The notes beneath the pieces are model-generated. The model was not told the DNA's origin. It saw only the letters and a program-made list of their open reading frames with translations, and made no database searches. Shown in pieces: positions 8,996-17,455 of a stretch of DNA of 64,000 nt. The translations under genes and the position numbers were made by a program. Source of the stretch: Arthrobacter sp. B6 (GTDB taxonomy: Bacteria > Actinomycetota > Actinomycetes > Actinomycetales > Micrococcaceae); contig NZ_KV467168.1 of NCBI RefSeq assembly GCF_001663775.1, positions 1,896,870-1,960,869 on the forward strand, written 5' to 3'. Numbering within the stretch: the stretch's first letter is position 1; every line of letters begins with the position of its first letter.

Positions 8996-9209
8996 TGCTA
9001 ATTTCTCCTTATGCACTTTGTAGCGCTCAGACTGCTCCAGCAGGTCCGTCTCGTGTACATTCGTCTGTTCGATGTCTGCTGTGCAGCCTGCAAGTCTACG
9101 GAAGGGTATGGCCCCTGGTCCGGGCAGAGGCTGGCTTTGGGGGCATTGATGCAGGATCGAGACGTTTTCCGCCGTGCATGTCGACAACTGTAGGCCGCTT
9201 AAATGAGAA

Positions 9210-9237
9210 AAGCACCAGTTCCGAAGAACTGATGCTT
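9210..9237 (-). terminator. Intrinsic terminator of the tRNA operon
   Basis: AAGCACCAGTTC (9210-9221) and GAACTGATGCTT (9226-9237) form a 12-bp stem with one wobble. On the minus-strand transcript the loop is UUCG, a very stable tetraloop, followed by a U-rich stretch. It begins 6 bp past the CCA end of tRNA-Phe. Confidence 0.88.
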
Positions 9238-9242
9238 CCCAG

Positions 9243-9318
9243 TGGTGGCTCCGACCGGCGTCGATCCGGTGACCTTTCGATTTTCAGTCGAACGCTCTAC
9301 CAACTGAGCTACAGAGCC
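9243..9318 (-). tRNA. tRNA-Phe (GAA)
   Basis: The minus strand folds into a full cloverleaf beginning GGCTCTG. The anticodon loop CTGAAAA carries GAA, and a standard T-arm reads GATCGACGCC. The acceptor stem GGCTCTG/CGGAGCC is paired with one G-U. The 3' CCA is encoded (9243-9245), unlike in the two upstream tRNAs of the cluster. It is the last tRNA before the terminator. Confidence 0.96.
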
Positions 9319-9366
9319 TAGGTGACATGTCACCATGACCGCCGGAATTTCTTCTGGCAATCAGAG

Positions 9367-9440
9367 CGACCCTGACGGGACTTGAACCCGCGACCTCCGC
9401 CGTGACAGGGCGGCGCGCTAACCAACTGCGCTACAGGGCC
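9367..9440 (-). tRNA. tRNA-Asp (GTC)
   Basis: The minus-strand cloverleaf starts GGCCCTG, has D-loop AGCGCAGTTGGTTAGCGC, anticodon loop CTGTCAC with GTC, and T-loop GGTTCAAGTCC. The discriminator base is G, as expected for tRNA-Asp. CCA is not encoded. It is the middle gene of the Glu-Asp-Phe cluster. Confidence 0.96.
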
Positions 9441-9532
9441 TTGCTTTTCTTGCTTCCGCAGTATCGCTACCGCGTTTTTTCAAGGCTTCCAGCCTACCAG
9501 ACTTTCTCAGCCTGTTTGACCAGTTCCTTGCG

Positions 9533-9605
9533 TACCCCCAACGGGATTCGAACCCGTGCCGCCGCCGTGAAAGGGCGGTGTCCTAGGCCGCTAGACGATG
9601 GGGGC
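9533..9605 (-). tRNA. tRNA-Glu (TTC)
   Basis: The minus-strand cloverleaf starts GCCCCCATCGTCTAG, the usual opening for bacterial tRNA-Glu. The anticodon loop CTTTCAC holds TTC and the T-loop is GGTTCGAATCC. CCA is not encoded. It is the first tRNA transcribed, about 80 nt downstream of the predicted start site. Confidence 0.96.
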
Positions 9606-9692
9606 CAGAACCCGTTCGGAGCAAAAAGAAAAGGCTTCGAGCCGAGGCTTTCAGTCTTTGTCCTTCGCAGTTCCTCCGAACTGGACTCTAAA

Positions 9693-9721
9693 ACTATAGG
9701 GCCTCTGCCGGGATAATCCAA
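9693..9721 (-). promoter_or_regulatory. Predicted sigma-70-type promoter of the tRNA cluster
   Basis: On the minus strand, TTGGAT (9716-9721) and TATAGT (9693-9698) are separated by 17 bp. A start near 9686 gives a leader of about 80 nt before tRNA-Glu. That leader contains a small hairpin (CAGTTC/GAACTG, 9669-9682) and a short GGCT/AGCC stem followed by a T-rich run near 9621-9643. Confidence 0.55.
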
Positions 9722-9774
9722 AATCGGGCCCCAGGCCCCTGAACAAAGTGCCCGGAAGCGGCGAAGATGTACAG

Positions 9775-10797
9775 ATGGATGCCGTCGCCGCGCTGAATGA
9801 AATTGCCTTCTGGCTGGAGCGTGAACGCGCCGCCACGTTCAAGGTCCAGGCCTTCCGGAAAGCGGCGGACATCATCGCCGGCCTGGACCCGGCCGAACTT
9901 GAGGCGCGGGCACAGGATGGCAGGCTCAAGCGCATGAAAGGGATCGGTGACCGGACGTACCAGGTGATCCGCCAGGCGGTGGACGGCGCGGTGCCGGACT
10001 ATCTGGCGGACCTTCGCCAACGCAGCACTGGATCGTTGGCTGAGGGCGGCAACGAACTCCTCTCCACCCTGCGCGGTGACCTCCACAGCCACAGCGACTG
10101 GTCCGACGGCGGCTCCCCCATCGCGCTGATGGCCGAAGCCGCGAACCTGCTGGGTCGCGAGTACCTCGCGCTCACCGACCACTCCCCCAGCCTCAAGATC
10201 GCCAACGGACTAACCGCCGAACGTCTTGCCGAACAGCTGGACGTCGTGGCCGGACTCAACGCCGGCACCAGCGCAAACGGCTTTACGCTCCTGGCCGGGA
10301 TAGAGGTGGACATCCTGGAGAACGGCGAGCTGGACCAGGCGCCTGAAATGCTGGACCGGCTGGACATTGTGGTGGCCAGCGTCCATTCAAAGCTGCGATC
10401 GGACCGGAGCACCATGACACGGCGCATGCTCGCGGGCATCCGGGATCCGCACACCAACGTGCTTGGCCACTGCACGGGCCGCCTGGTTGAAGGAACGCGC
10501 GGGACACGTCCGCAATCGGAGTTTGACGCCAAGAAGGTCTTCGCCGCCTGCGCGGAAAACAACGTGGCGGTGGAGATCAACTCGCGCCCCGAACGGCAGG
10601 ACCCGCCGGATGACCTGATCCAGCTCGCCCTCGACGCCGGCTGCCTGTTCTCCATCGACAGCGACGCGCACGCCCCGGGCCAGCTGGACTTCCTGCAGTA
10701 TGGCGCTGCACGGGCTGCCAGCAACAATGTGCCAGCCGAGCGCATCATCACCACCTGGCCGCTGGACCGGCTCCTGGAATGGTCCAGCAGGCCCTGA
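9775..10797 (+). CDS. PHP-domain metal-dependent phosphoesterase with PolX-like helix-hairpin-helix N-terminus
   Basis: About 340 aa. The N-terminal 90 residues resemble the 8-kDa/HhH part of X-family polymerases (FKVQAFRKAADII, then RMKGIGDRTYQVI). The rest is a PHP domain with metal ligands in DLHSHSDWSDG, LTDHSP, a GIEVDI segment, a VHSKL segment, LGHCTGR, EINSRP, and SIDSDAHAPGQLDF. The polymerase domain of bacterial PolX is absent. The start at ATG 9775 is preferred by family-like N-terminus (MDAVAALNEIAFWL); an in-frame GTG at 9748 is possible. PHP proteins of this type are histidinol-phosphatase-like or DNA-repair phosphoesterases; I cannot choose between them. Confidence 0.85.
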   Translation: MDAVAALNEIAFWLERERAATFKVQAFRKAADIIAGLDPAELEARAQDGRLKRMKGIGDRTYQVIRQAVDGAVPDYLADLRQRSTGSLAEGGNELLSTLRGDLHSHSDWSDGGSPIALMAEAANLLGREYLALTDHSPSLKIANGLTAERLAEQLDVVAGLNAGTSANGFTLLAGIEVDILENGELDQAPEMLDRLDIVVASVHSKLRSDRSTMTRRMLAGIRDPHTNVLGHCTGRLVEGTRGTRPQSEFDAKKVFAACAENNVAVEINSRPERQDPPDDLIQLALDAGCLFSIDSDAHAPGQLDFLQYGAARAASNNVPAERIITTWPLDRLLEWSSRP

Positions 10798-10803
10798 CCG
10801 GAG

Positions 10804-11487
10804 CTATTTCACGGCGTCGGCGAGCTTTTGCCGGAACTCCTGTTTGGTGCTGAGGGTGAGCCGTTCACCGTTGAGGAAAAACGTCGGGGTGCCGGTCACG
10901 CCAAGGGCCGTTCCGTCCGTGATGTCGGCCCGGATGCGTTCTTTGGTCTTGTCGTCAGCAACGGCGGCGTCGAACGCAGCCAGGTCCAGCCCGAGCTCCC
11001 CGGCGAAGGTCCTGAACAGGGGCGCCTGTGATTCGGCTCTCCCGTGCCACTGGTCCTGGGTTTCGAACATCCTGGCGGACATCTCTTCAAATTTTCCTTG
11101 CTGCGCCGCGGCTTCCACGGCCAAGGCGGCATGCCCTGAGTTCGGGTGCGATGACAGCGGGAAGTACCGGTTGACGAACGTGATCCTGTCGCCGAACTCC
11201 TGCCTCAGTTCCTCCACGAAGGGATGGATGGAACGGCAGGCCTCGCACTCGAAGTCCAGGAACTCCACGAGCTGCGCCTTTTCCACCGCCGGAGTGGTGA
11301 GCCGGTGGCTGTCTGCACGGACAAGCTGTTCACTGCCGGCCGCCACGGGTGTGTCCTGCGACGGCCTGTTCGACGTCAGCACCGCATACCAGGCCGCACC
11401 GCCGACCACGACGACGGCCAGCAGGATCCAGATGACGACGCGTATTCGCTTGGCGGCGTCCGGCGTTGACGTTGTGGCTGAGACCAT
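10804..11487 (-). CDS. DsbA-family (thioredoxin-fold) membrane-anchored oxidoreductase
   Basis: About 227 aa from ATG 11487 (AGGA upstream). An N-terminal membrane helix (VVIWILLAVVVVGGAAWYAVL) would anchor it outside the membrane. It is followed by a thioredoxin fold with active site CEAC in VEFLDFECEACRS, a helical insert, and the cis-Pro segment TGTPTFFLNGE. This is the layout of DsbA/BdbD-like proteins that act on exported protein thiols in actinobacteria. It converges with the PHP gene, with only 6 bp between the stop codons. Confidence 0.88.
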   Translation of the reverse strand: MVSATTSTPDAAKRIRVVIWILLAVVVVGGAAWYAVLTSNRPSQDTPVAAGSEQLVRADSHRLTTPAVEKAQLVEFLDFECEACRSIHPFVEELRQEFGDRITFVNRYFPLSSHPNSGHAALAVEAAAQQGKFEEMSARMFETQDQWHGRAESQAPLFRTFAGELGLDLAAFDAAVADDKTKERIRADITDGTALGVTGTPTFFLNGERLTLSTKQEFRQKLADAVK

Positions 11488-11600
11488 GGAACGCATCCTA
11501 ACCGAGCCCGCGCACTCCCCTCGCCGTCCACGCACACTTTTTGGCAGGAACTCGACTAGACGTGGCCGATTTCCGCCAGCTCAGGGTCACCGGGCCGGGC

Positions 11601-11606
11601 TAGATT
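11601..11606 (+). promoter_or_regulatory. Leaderless -10 element (TAGATT) for the EamA gene
   Basis: TAGATT ends 6 nt before ATG 11613, so transcription should start at the start codon. No Shine-Dalgarno sequence is present before this ATG. Confidence 0.5.
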
Positions 11607-11612
11607 GGCAGC

Positions 11613-12575
11613 ATGGCAACCACCTCCCCCACCGACTCTGCGACATCAGCGGCGCCTCCCGCATCGTCCGGCCGCGTCAAGGCGCTCGGCGTCGCAGCCG
11701 TGGCCATCACCGTGGTGCTCTGGGCGTCGGCGTTCGTCGGCATCCGGGCTATTGGCCCCACCTTTTCCCCTGGCTCCCTGACGCTGGGCAGGCTGGCTGT
11801 CGCCGCCGTCGTGCTTGGCGCCGTGGTGTTGCCGCAGCTGCTGAAAAGCAGGATGCTGCCGCGGGGACGTGAGTGGTGGCCGATCCTCGCGTACGGCCTG
11901 ATGTGGTTCGGCGGCTACAACGTTGCCCTGAACGCCGCCGAGCACGTGCTGGACGCCGGCACCAGCGCCATGCTGATCAACGTCTCCCCCATCCTCATTG
12001 CAATCTTGGCCGGCGTCTTCCTCAAGGAAGGCTTCCCTCGGTGGCTGATTATCGGCAGCCTGGTGGCGTTCGGCGGCGTGGCGCTGATCGCGTTTGGCTC
12101 GGGGCCGGGTTCGGGGGATGGCCCGACGGCGGATGTTTCCGGTGTGCTTCTCTGCCTCCTGGCCGCGGTGCTCGCCGCAGTCAGCGTCATCGTCCAGAAG
12201 CCGGTGCTCCGGAAACTTCCGGCCGGCCAGGCCACATGGTTCGGAATCCTCGTGGGGGCGCTCTGCTGCCTGCCGTTCACCGAGCAGCTCGTTTCAGAGC
12301 TGCAATCCGCACCGCTGCCGGCAACACTGGGGCTGATCTACCTGGGCGTTTTCCCCACTGCCATCGCCTTCACCACGTGGGCGTATGCGCTGTCGCTGAT
12401 CGATGCGGGCAAACTGGCCGCCACCACGTACCTGGTGCCAGGCACCACCATCCTGATCTCGTGGCTGCTGCTGGGCGAGATCCCCACCGTCTGGGGGCTC
12501 GTGGGAGGCGTGGTCTGCCTGGTGGGAGTGGGCCTCACGAGGCGCCGGTCCCGCGCTCCCCGGAACGCTGCGTGA
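11613..12575 (+). CDS. EamA-family (DMT) drug/metabolite transporter
   Basis: 320 aa with ten predicted hydrophobic helices arranged as two EamA repeats. It has the first-repeat VVLWASAFVGIRAIGPTFSPGSL, the inter-repeat DAGTSAMLINVSPILIAILA, and second-repeat WAYALSLIDAGKLAATTYLVPGTT with GEIPTVWGLVGG. Such proteins export amino acids or other small metabolites; the substrate is not predictable. The gene appears leaderless, with a -10 motif directly upstream. Confidence 0.92.
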   Translation: MATTSPTDSATSAAPPASSGRVKALGVAAVAITVVLWASAFVGIRAIGPTFSPGSLTLGRLAVAAVVLGAVVLPQLLKSRMLPRGREWWPILAYGLMWFGGYNVALNAAEHVLDAGTSAMLINVSPILIAILAGVFLKEGFPRWLIIGSLVAFGGVALIAFGSGPGSGDGPTADVSGVLLCLLAAVLAAVSVIVQKPVLRKLPAGQATWFGILVGALCCLPFTEQLVSELQSAPLPATLGLIYLGVFPTAIAFTTWAYALSLIDAGKLAATTYLVPGTTILISWLLLGEIPTVWGLVGGVVCLVGVGLTRRRSRAPRNAA

Positions 12576-12589
12576 CGGGGTTTTCCCGC

Positions 12590-12595
12590 TAGAGT
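12590..12595 (+). promoter_or_regulatory. Leaderless -10 element (TAGAGT) for the metallopeptidase gene
   Basis: TAGAGT ends 6 nt before ATG 12602. It supports 12602 rather than the internal ATG at 12671 as the translation start. Confidence 0.5.
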
Positions 12596-12601
12596 CGGGG
12601 T

Positions 12602-13030
12602 ATGCCCGCACACCTTCCGCCCGGACTTCCCATCATCCCGGACGGCCCGCAGGAGAGCCCTCCCTTCTCAATGTCCGACGACGAGTTCGAATCCGCGGTC
12701 AGCGACGCCCTGAACCGGATCCCGGCCAAGATCGCCGAGGCGATGGACAACGTTGCGGTGTTCATCGACGACGACTACGTTCCCGGGCCCGGCGAGGATC
12801 CTGACACCGTCCTGCTGGGGCTCTATGAGGGGGTCCCCTTGACGGAACGGGACTCCTGGTGGGACGCGGGGTCCCTGCCTGACCGCATCACCATCTTCCG
12901 CCAACCCATCCTGGACATTTGTGAGTCCCGTGACGAAGTGGTCCAGGAGGTAGCGGTGACGGTCATCCACGAGGTTGCCCACCACTTCGGCATCGACGAC
13001 GAGCGCCTGCATGAGCTGGGGTGGGATTAG
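12602..13030 (+). CDS. Small zincin-type metallopeptidase
   Basis: 142 aa. It carries the zinc-protease motif HEVAHHFGIDD (HExxH followed by H and D) close to the C-terminus, together with the FRQPILDI and VTVIHEVAHH context of the small possible metallo-peptidase family common in actinobacteria. It has no signal peptide, so it is probably cytoplasmic. The upstream -10 motif indicates a leaderless mRNA starting at ATG 12602. The natural substrate of this family is not known to me. Confidence 0.85.
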   Translation: MPAHLPPGLPIIPDGPQESPPFSMSDDEFESAVSDALNRIPAKIAEAMDNVAVFIDDDYVPGPGEDPDTVLLGLYEGVPLTERDSWWDAGSLPDRITIFRQPILDICESRDEVVQEVAVTVIHEVAHHFGIDDERLHELGWD

Positions 13031-13059
13031 CGCTGCCGGTTGCAGGCCTGCCCGGGGAC

Positions 13060-13065
13060 TAGCCT
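13060..13065 (+). promoter_or_regulatory. Leaderless -10 element (TAGCCT) for the CDF transporter
   Basis: TAGCCT ends 7 nt before ATG 13073, and no ribosome-binding site separates them. The spacing matches the other leaderless candidates in the window. Confidence 0.42.
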
Positions 13066-13072
13066 TGTAGGC

Positions 13073-13993
13073 ATGGGACACGACCACCACCATTCACACG
13101 GGATGACGGCAACCGGCCGGCACCGCAAACGGCTGATTGCAGTCCTGGCCATCACGTTGTCGGTTGTGGTGGTCCAGGTGGTGGGCGCTGCGCTGTCCGG
13201 ATCGCTGGCACTGCTGGCGGACGCGGGCCACATGCTCTCCGACGCCGCGGGCGTGACCATCGCACTGCTGGCCGCGTGGATTGCCGGACGGCCAGCCAGC
13301 GACCAGCGGACTTATGGCTACCAGCGCGCCGAAGTCCTGGCGGCCCTGGCAAACGCGCTGATCCTGATTGTGATTTCGGTGGTCATCTTCTCGGAGGCCA
13401 TCCGGCGCATCGGCACCACCCACGAAGTCCAGACCGGCATCATGCTTTTCGCTGCCATCCTGGGCCTCGTGGCCAACCTGGTGTCCCTGCTGATCCTGCA
13501 CGGCGCACATAGGGAAAGCCTGAATGTCCGCGGCGCCTACTTAGAGGTGCTCGGTGACCTGTTAGGGTCATTCGCCGTCATCGCGGCAGCGGTGGTCATC
13601 CTGCTCACGGGCTACCAGGCCGCCGATACCATCGCCTCAGTAGTGATCGCCCTGATGATCCTGCCCCGGGCCTGGAGCCTGCTGCGGGACGTGGTGGATG
13701 TCCTGCTCGAAGCAACGCCAAAAGGGGTTGAGGTGCAGATGATCCGCGAGCACATTCTGTCAGTTGACGGCGTGTCCGATGTCCACGACATCCACATCTG
13801 GACCATCACCTCAGGAGTGCCAGTGTTTTCCGCCCATGTGGTGGTGGAGGACGGGGTGCTCAACGCCCGCGGCGCGGACCAGCTGCTGGACAAGCTGACC
13901 ACGTGCCTTGGTTCCCATTTCGATACCGACCACTGCACTTTCCAGCTTGAACCGGCCAGCCACTCCGAACACGAGTCTGAGCAGCACGCGTAG
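13073..13993 (+). CDS. Cation diffusion facilitator (CDF) Zn/Co-type metal exporter
   Basis: 306 aa. The N-terminus is His-rich (MGHDHHHSHGM). The first metal site in helix II/V is visible as ALLADAGHMLSDAAGV (HxxxD) and the second as EVLGDLLGSFAVI (Asp in TM V). The cytoplasmic C-terminal domain contains HDIHIWTITSG and DTDHCTFQLE. It would export zinc or a similar ion in exchange for protons. Residue pattern HxxxD/xxxxD fits the Zn-type CDF, though metal specificity is inference. I chose ATG 13073 because the His tail starts there and a leaderless promoter is present. Confidence 0.94.
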   Translation: MGHDHHHSHGMTATGRHRKRLIAVLAITLSVVVVQVVGAALSGSLALLADAGHMLSDAAGVTIALLAAWIAGRPASDQRTYGYQRAEVLAALANALILIVISVVIFSEAIRRIGTTHEVQTGIMLFAAILGLVANLVSLLILHGAHRESLNVRGAYLEVLGDLLGSFAVIAAAVVILLTGYQAADTIASVVIALMILPRAWSLLRDVVDVLLEATPKGVEVQMIREHILSVDGVSDVHDIHIWTITSGVPVFSAHVVVEDGVLNARGADQLLDKLTTCLGSHFDTDHCTFQLEPASHSEHESEQHA

Positions 13994-14003
13994 GTTCAAC
14001 TGG

Positions 14004-14051
14004 GTAGCAGTAAGTGTTGTTACGAGCCCTCAAAACGACACTTACTGCTAC
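14004..14051. repeat. Palindromic intergenic element A
   Basis: An 18-bp arm starting GTAGCAGTAAGTGTTG (14004-14021) pairs with 14034-14051 around a 12-nt centre; one pair is a wobble. It fills the gap between the convergent CDF gene and ABC permease gene, 10 bp and 14 bp from their stop codons. Its reverse complement reads GTAGCAGTAAGTGTCGTTTT and is homologous to element C and to the core of element B. Confidence 0.85.
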
Positions 14052-14065
14052 TTACTTGGGCTGGG

Positions 14066-15004
14066 TCAGGACAGGACGTCCTTGGTGACGAACCTGCCGT
14101 AGGCCAGCGCACCGAACACGGCCACGTAGCCAGCCTGCAGCAGCGCATTGCTGGCGAAGGAGTCCCACAGCACCGGCTGGCGAAGGAGGTCCCCAAATCC
14201 AAGCCAGTAGTGGCTGAACAGCCACGGGTGCAGCCACTCCAGCTGCGGCAGCTGGTCCAGGACCTGGGAGACGACTGACAGGACTACCGTTGCGGCCATG
14301 GCGCCCACCGGGACGACGGTAAGGGTGGACAGGAAAAGTCCGATTGCCGACAACCCGGCCAGCGACACCGCCAGGTACGCCGCGATCAGCACCAGGCGGA
14401 CGGCAGCCTCCGGCGGCTCGACCACATCCCCGGACAATAGCGTGACCGGCCCTATGGGAAACAGAGACGCACCAATGGCCGCCCCCGCCAGGGCGACCGT
14501 GACAGGCGCTGCCAGGCAAAAGGCCAGGGCACCGGCGTACTTCACCAGCAGCAGGCGGACCCGCCCTGCCGGTGCCACCAGCAGGTACCGCAGGGTGCCC
14601 AGGCTGGCCTCCCCCGCTATGGTGTCGCCGGCAACCACCCCCACGGTCAGCGGAAGAAACAACGGGACGGAGACCAACATCGCAGTCACCGCAACAAAGA
14701 GCCCGTTCTGGGCGATCCGGTCCAGGAAAGCTGGACCTCGGCCCGCCGGAACGCTGGACGAGAGCCGGACTGCGACGGCGATCAGCACCGGTATGGCAGC
14801 CAGCGCCAGGAGCATGGCCCAAGTACGGCGGCGCCTGAACAGGACGTTCAGTTCGGAACCCAGCAGAGGCACGCTTGATGCCGCCCGATCCCTCGTCGAG
14901 GCGCTCCCGGAGACGGCGCCTGATTCGCCGTCGGAGGACTGGCCGCCGTCAGACCTTCCCCGCCGTAGCCTGTTGGACAGCTCTCCCGGCACGCTACTGG
15001 GCAA
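14066..15004 (-). CDS. ABC transporter permease (ABC-2-like)
   Basis: 312 aa. A hydrophilic N-terminus of about 60 residues precedes six or so hydrophobic segments, with the ABC-2/NatB-like layout in which one long extracytoplasmic stretch follows the first helix. The cytoplasmic GEASLGTLRYLLVAPAGRVRLLLVKY segment is typical of ABC-2 permeases. TTG 15004 is preferred because GGAGGGG lies about 7 nt upstream; GTG 14992 is an alternative. It overlaps the ATPase gene by 11 bp and is the third gene of a LolA-like/ATPase/permease operon. Confidence 0.87.
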   Translation of the reverse strand: MPSSVPGELSNRLRRGRSDGGQSSDGESGAVSGSASTRDRAASSVPLLGSELNVLFRRRRTWAMLLALAAIPVLIAVAVRLSSSVPAGRGPAFLDRIAQNGLFVAVTAMLVSVPLFLPLTVGVVAGDTIAGEASLGTLRYLLVAPAGRVRLLLVKYAGALAFCLAAPVTVALAGAAIGASLFPIGPVTLLSGDVVEPPEAAVRLVLIAAYLAVSLAGLSAIGLFLSTLTVVPVGAMAATVVLSVVSQVLDQLPQLEWLHPWLFSHYWLGFGDLLRQPVLWDSFASNALLQAGYVAVFGALAYGRFVTKDVLS

Positions 15005-16046
15005 CGTCGAACCCCTCCCCCGTCAGCGCAACGAAGCGGTCCTCCAGGCTTCCGCGTTCAACCGAGAAGCCACGGACCCTCACCCCGGCGTCCACCAGGC
15101 AGGCAACAATCTCCTCCGGCGCCACGGCGCCATCCCCTGCAGCAGCGGGCCCGGCCAGTGACCTGCCTTCAGCCGCTGTGGCGGTGACCACCTGACCGTC
15201 GGACCCCGGACTGCCGGCCACGGGAGTCATCCCCAGCCGCGCCAGGACACCCAAGGCGGTGCCGGCGTCGGGCGTTAACAGGCGGATCCGGGCCTCGCCG
15301 GCCTGCCGAAGTTCCGAGAGCGGCCCCTGGGCAACGAGCCGGCCGGTGCTCATGATGGCGGCGTGCGTGCAGATCTGTTCCACCTCCGCCAGCAGGTGGC
15401 TGGAAACGAACACCGTGGCGCCGTCGGCGGCCAGGGAGCGGACCAGGTTCCGCACTTCACGGGTCCCCTGCGGGTCCAGTCCGTTGGTGGGCTCGTCAAG
15501 GACCAGGAGCTCCCGCGGGGACAGCAGGGCGTTCGCTATTCCCAGGCGCTGCTTCATGCCCAGCGAATAGGCATGGACCCGCTTGCCGGCCGCATGCGAG
15601 AGCCCCACCCGCTCCAGCGCTTCACCCACCCGGGTCCGGCGCGTGGCCGGGCGCGCATGGCGGCTTGCGGCGTCCAGCCGGTGCAGGTTCGCGGCGCCGG
15701 ACAGGAAAGGATAAAAGGCAGGCCCTTCCACGAGTGCGCCCACCCGGGGCAGGACCTCCTGCAGCCGGTTCGGCATTTCCAGCCCCAGGACGCTGACGGT
15801 GCCGGCCGAGGCCGCGGCGAGGCCAAGCATCATGCGGATGGTGGTGGTCTTCCCGGACCCGTTCGGTCCCAGGAATCCGAACACTGAGCCGTGGGGCACC
15901 GCCAGATCAACGCCGTCGACGGCGACCTGGTGGCCGAACCGCTTGGTCAGGCCCTGTGTTTCAATGGTCAGCCCGGCCGTACCTTGTCCGGGCCCTGTCC
16001 CCGTTGCCCCTGTCCCCGTTGCGGTTCTGCCCACAGCGGCGGTCAT
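14994..16046 (-). CDS. ABC transporter ATP-binding protein (exporter type)
   Basis: 350 aa. Walker A is GPNGSGKTTTI, the signature is HAYSLGMKQRLGIANALL, and Walker B is LLVLDEPTNGLDPQG, with the switch in FVSSHLLAEVEQ. The C-terminal extension of about 120 residues is typical of CcmA/NatA-like exporter ATPases. ATGA overlap with the upstream LolA-like gene and an 11-bp overlap with the permease gene indicate a three-gene operon. Substrate unknown. Confidence 0.93.
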   Translation of the reverse strand: MTAAVGRTATGTGATGTGPGQGTAGLTIETQGLTKRFGHQVAVDGVDLAVPHGSVFGFLGPNGSGKTTTIRMMLGLAAASAGTVSVLGLEMPNRLQEVLPRVGALVEGPAFYPFLSGAANLHRLDAASRHARPATRRTRVGEALERVGLSHAAGKRVHAYSLGMKQRLGIANALLSPRELLVLDEPTNGLDPQGTREVRNLVRSLAADGATVFVSSHLLAEVEQICTHAAIMSTGRLVAQGPLSELRQAGEARIRLLTPDAGTALGVLARLGMTPVAGSPGSDGQVVTATAAEGRSLAGPAAAGDGAVAPEEIVACLVDAGVRVRGFSVERGSLEDRFVALTGEGFDVAQ

Positions 16047-17371
16047 TTGGCCACGGCGCCCGCTGCGGCCTGCAGCCGCTCCGGCGGAACCATCCCGACG
16101 AAGATCCGTCCGTCGTCGGTGATCAACACATTAACCAAAGTGGTGGACAGCAGCCGTCCGCCGGGAACGACGACGGCGGCCTGGGCGAGGAAGGGATCCT
16201 TCAGCAGTGCTTCCCTCAGCATGGATGCCTGTCCGGCTGGTGGTGCAGGGAACCCGATCACGGTTTCCCAGCCGGCGCCAGTGACAGTGGGCCTCGGCAT
16301 GGCGGGCACGGTGTGCGAGCGTCCGGCCTCCACGAATGCGTCAGGCGTGATGACCATGCCTGGCGATCCCGGGAAGCCCGACGTGATCGGCCAGGGCCGG
16401 GCACCGGGCAACGGCAGCTGCAGTTCCTTGACGGTGGCGCCGGGCGGTGGGACGAAGGTGAACAGTGAATCGTCCGGCCTGGACAGGGACAGGCTGGTGA
16501 ATCCTGTCTGGAAGGCAGGCTCCGCCTGGTCACGTGCCGTCACCGACACGCGGAGAGGCAGTCCCGTTTCGCCGTCGACGGCGACGGCGACACGTCCTAC
16601 CAGGGTCCCCTGCGTCCGCGGCTCGAGCAGAAGGTTGTAGGCCGCCCGGCCGGCTACTTCGACGTCCGGTCCCACCGTGACCTGGGTTGAGCTGTCCATG
16701 GCGGCCAGCAGCTTTGTGGCCAGGTCAATGGGTGACGGGGTGGAATATTCCGGTCTTGGCATGACAGGCGCCGGGAGTAAATATTCCGGCTTTGGCATAT
16801 CAGGCGCCATGCGGGCATCGGGTGGCCCGGCTTCCGGCGGGCTGGCTGGCTTCGGCGCGGATGGTTCCCGGTCCGGCTGCGCGGGAGCAAACTGCGGCTC
16901 CGGCAGCGGCGCTGGCAGCGGCAAATCACGCGCGAACGCAGGAAGCGTCAGGTGCGCGGCCGAGTTGTCCCTTGAGCTGTAGAACCAAATCTCGCTGTCC
17001 CTGCGGATAAGGTCGCGCTCCGCGAGGCGATCCACGACCTGGATCCTGACCTTCTTCGGACCATCCATAAACACCCTTGCGGTGTGCTGGCCGGTCAGTA
17101 GTTCGGCGATTGAGGCTAGTCCCCCGGCAGACGCAGGTCCGGAGGACGGCCCGGTGTTGGGCAGTTCCGGCAAACCAAGCTCGGAGGTCTGCTCCACTGT
17201 GCCGGAAAGCGTTTTAGTCCCGTGTTCGCTGAGCAGGGCAAGCACCTGCGCCGGGGTTTTCTCCGGCAGGGGGTCGCCTGCGCGTGCCGGGATGGATCCC
17301 GCCAGCACACCGGCGGCGATCACGGCTGGTACTGCGGCGGCGGGCACCCACCGCACCCATGCGCGACTCAT
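16043..17371 (-). CDS. LolA/RseB-like exported protein
   Basis: About 442 aa from ATG 17371 (GGAG about 10 nt upstream). A signal-peptide or anchor helix (WVPAAAVPAVIAAGVLAGS) is followed by a LolA/MucB-like half-barrel: TLSGTVEQTSELGLPELP, then RVQVVD-like strands and WFYSSRDNSAAHL. A proline-rich linker contains the duplicated hexapeptide MPKPEY/MPRPEY. The C-terminal half repeats the theme (YNLLLEPRTQGTLVGRVAVAVDG, LPLRVSV, FTFVPPPGA). Such proteins bind acyl chains in Gram-negatives; in actinobacteria their role is unclear. Co-transcription with an ABC exporter suggests that it receives or senses an exported lipophilic substrate. Confidence 0.75.
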   Translation of the reverse strand: MSRAWVRWVPAAAVPAVIAAGVLAGSIPARAGDPLPEKTPAQVLALLSEHGTKTLSGTVEQTSELGLPELPNTGPSSGPASAGGLASIAELLTGQHTARVFMDGPKKVRIQVVDRLAERDLIRRDSEIWFYSSRDNSAAHLTLPAFARDLPLPAPLPEPQFAPAQPDREPSAPKPASPPEAGPPDARMAPDMPKPEYLLPAPVMPRPEYSTPSPIDLATKLLAAMDSSTQVTVGPDVEVAGRAAYNLLLEPRTQGTLVGRVAVAVDGETGLPLRVSVTARDQAEPAFQTGFTSLSLSRPDDSLFTFVPPPGATVKELQLPLPGARPWPITSGFPGSPGMVITPDAFVEAGRSHTVPAMPRPTVTGAGWETVIGFPAPPAGQASMLREALLKDPFLAQAAVVVPGGRLLSTTLVNVLITDDGRIFVGMVPPERLQAAAGAVAK

Positions 17372-17455
17372 TCCAACCACACTCCATCCTTGGAGCCCAT
17401 AGGTTCAGGTTACGCCTGGCGCGGGCCTCGTACACTACCCGTCTTTGTGGTGCAG

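Noticed and set aside
9621..9650. Possible terminator or attenuator in the tRNA leader
   Set aside because: The stem is only 4 bp with a 3-nt loop; the T-rich run alone is not enough.
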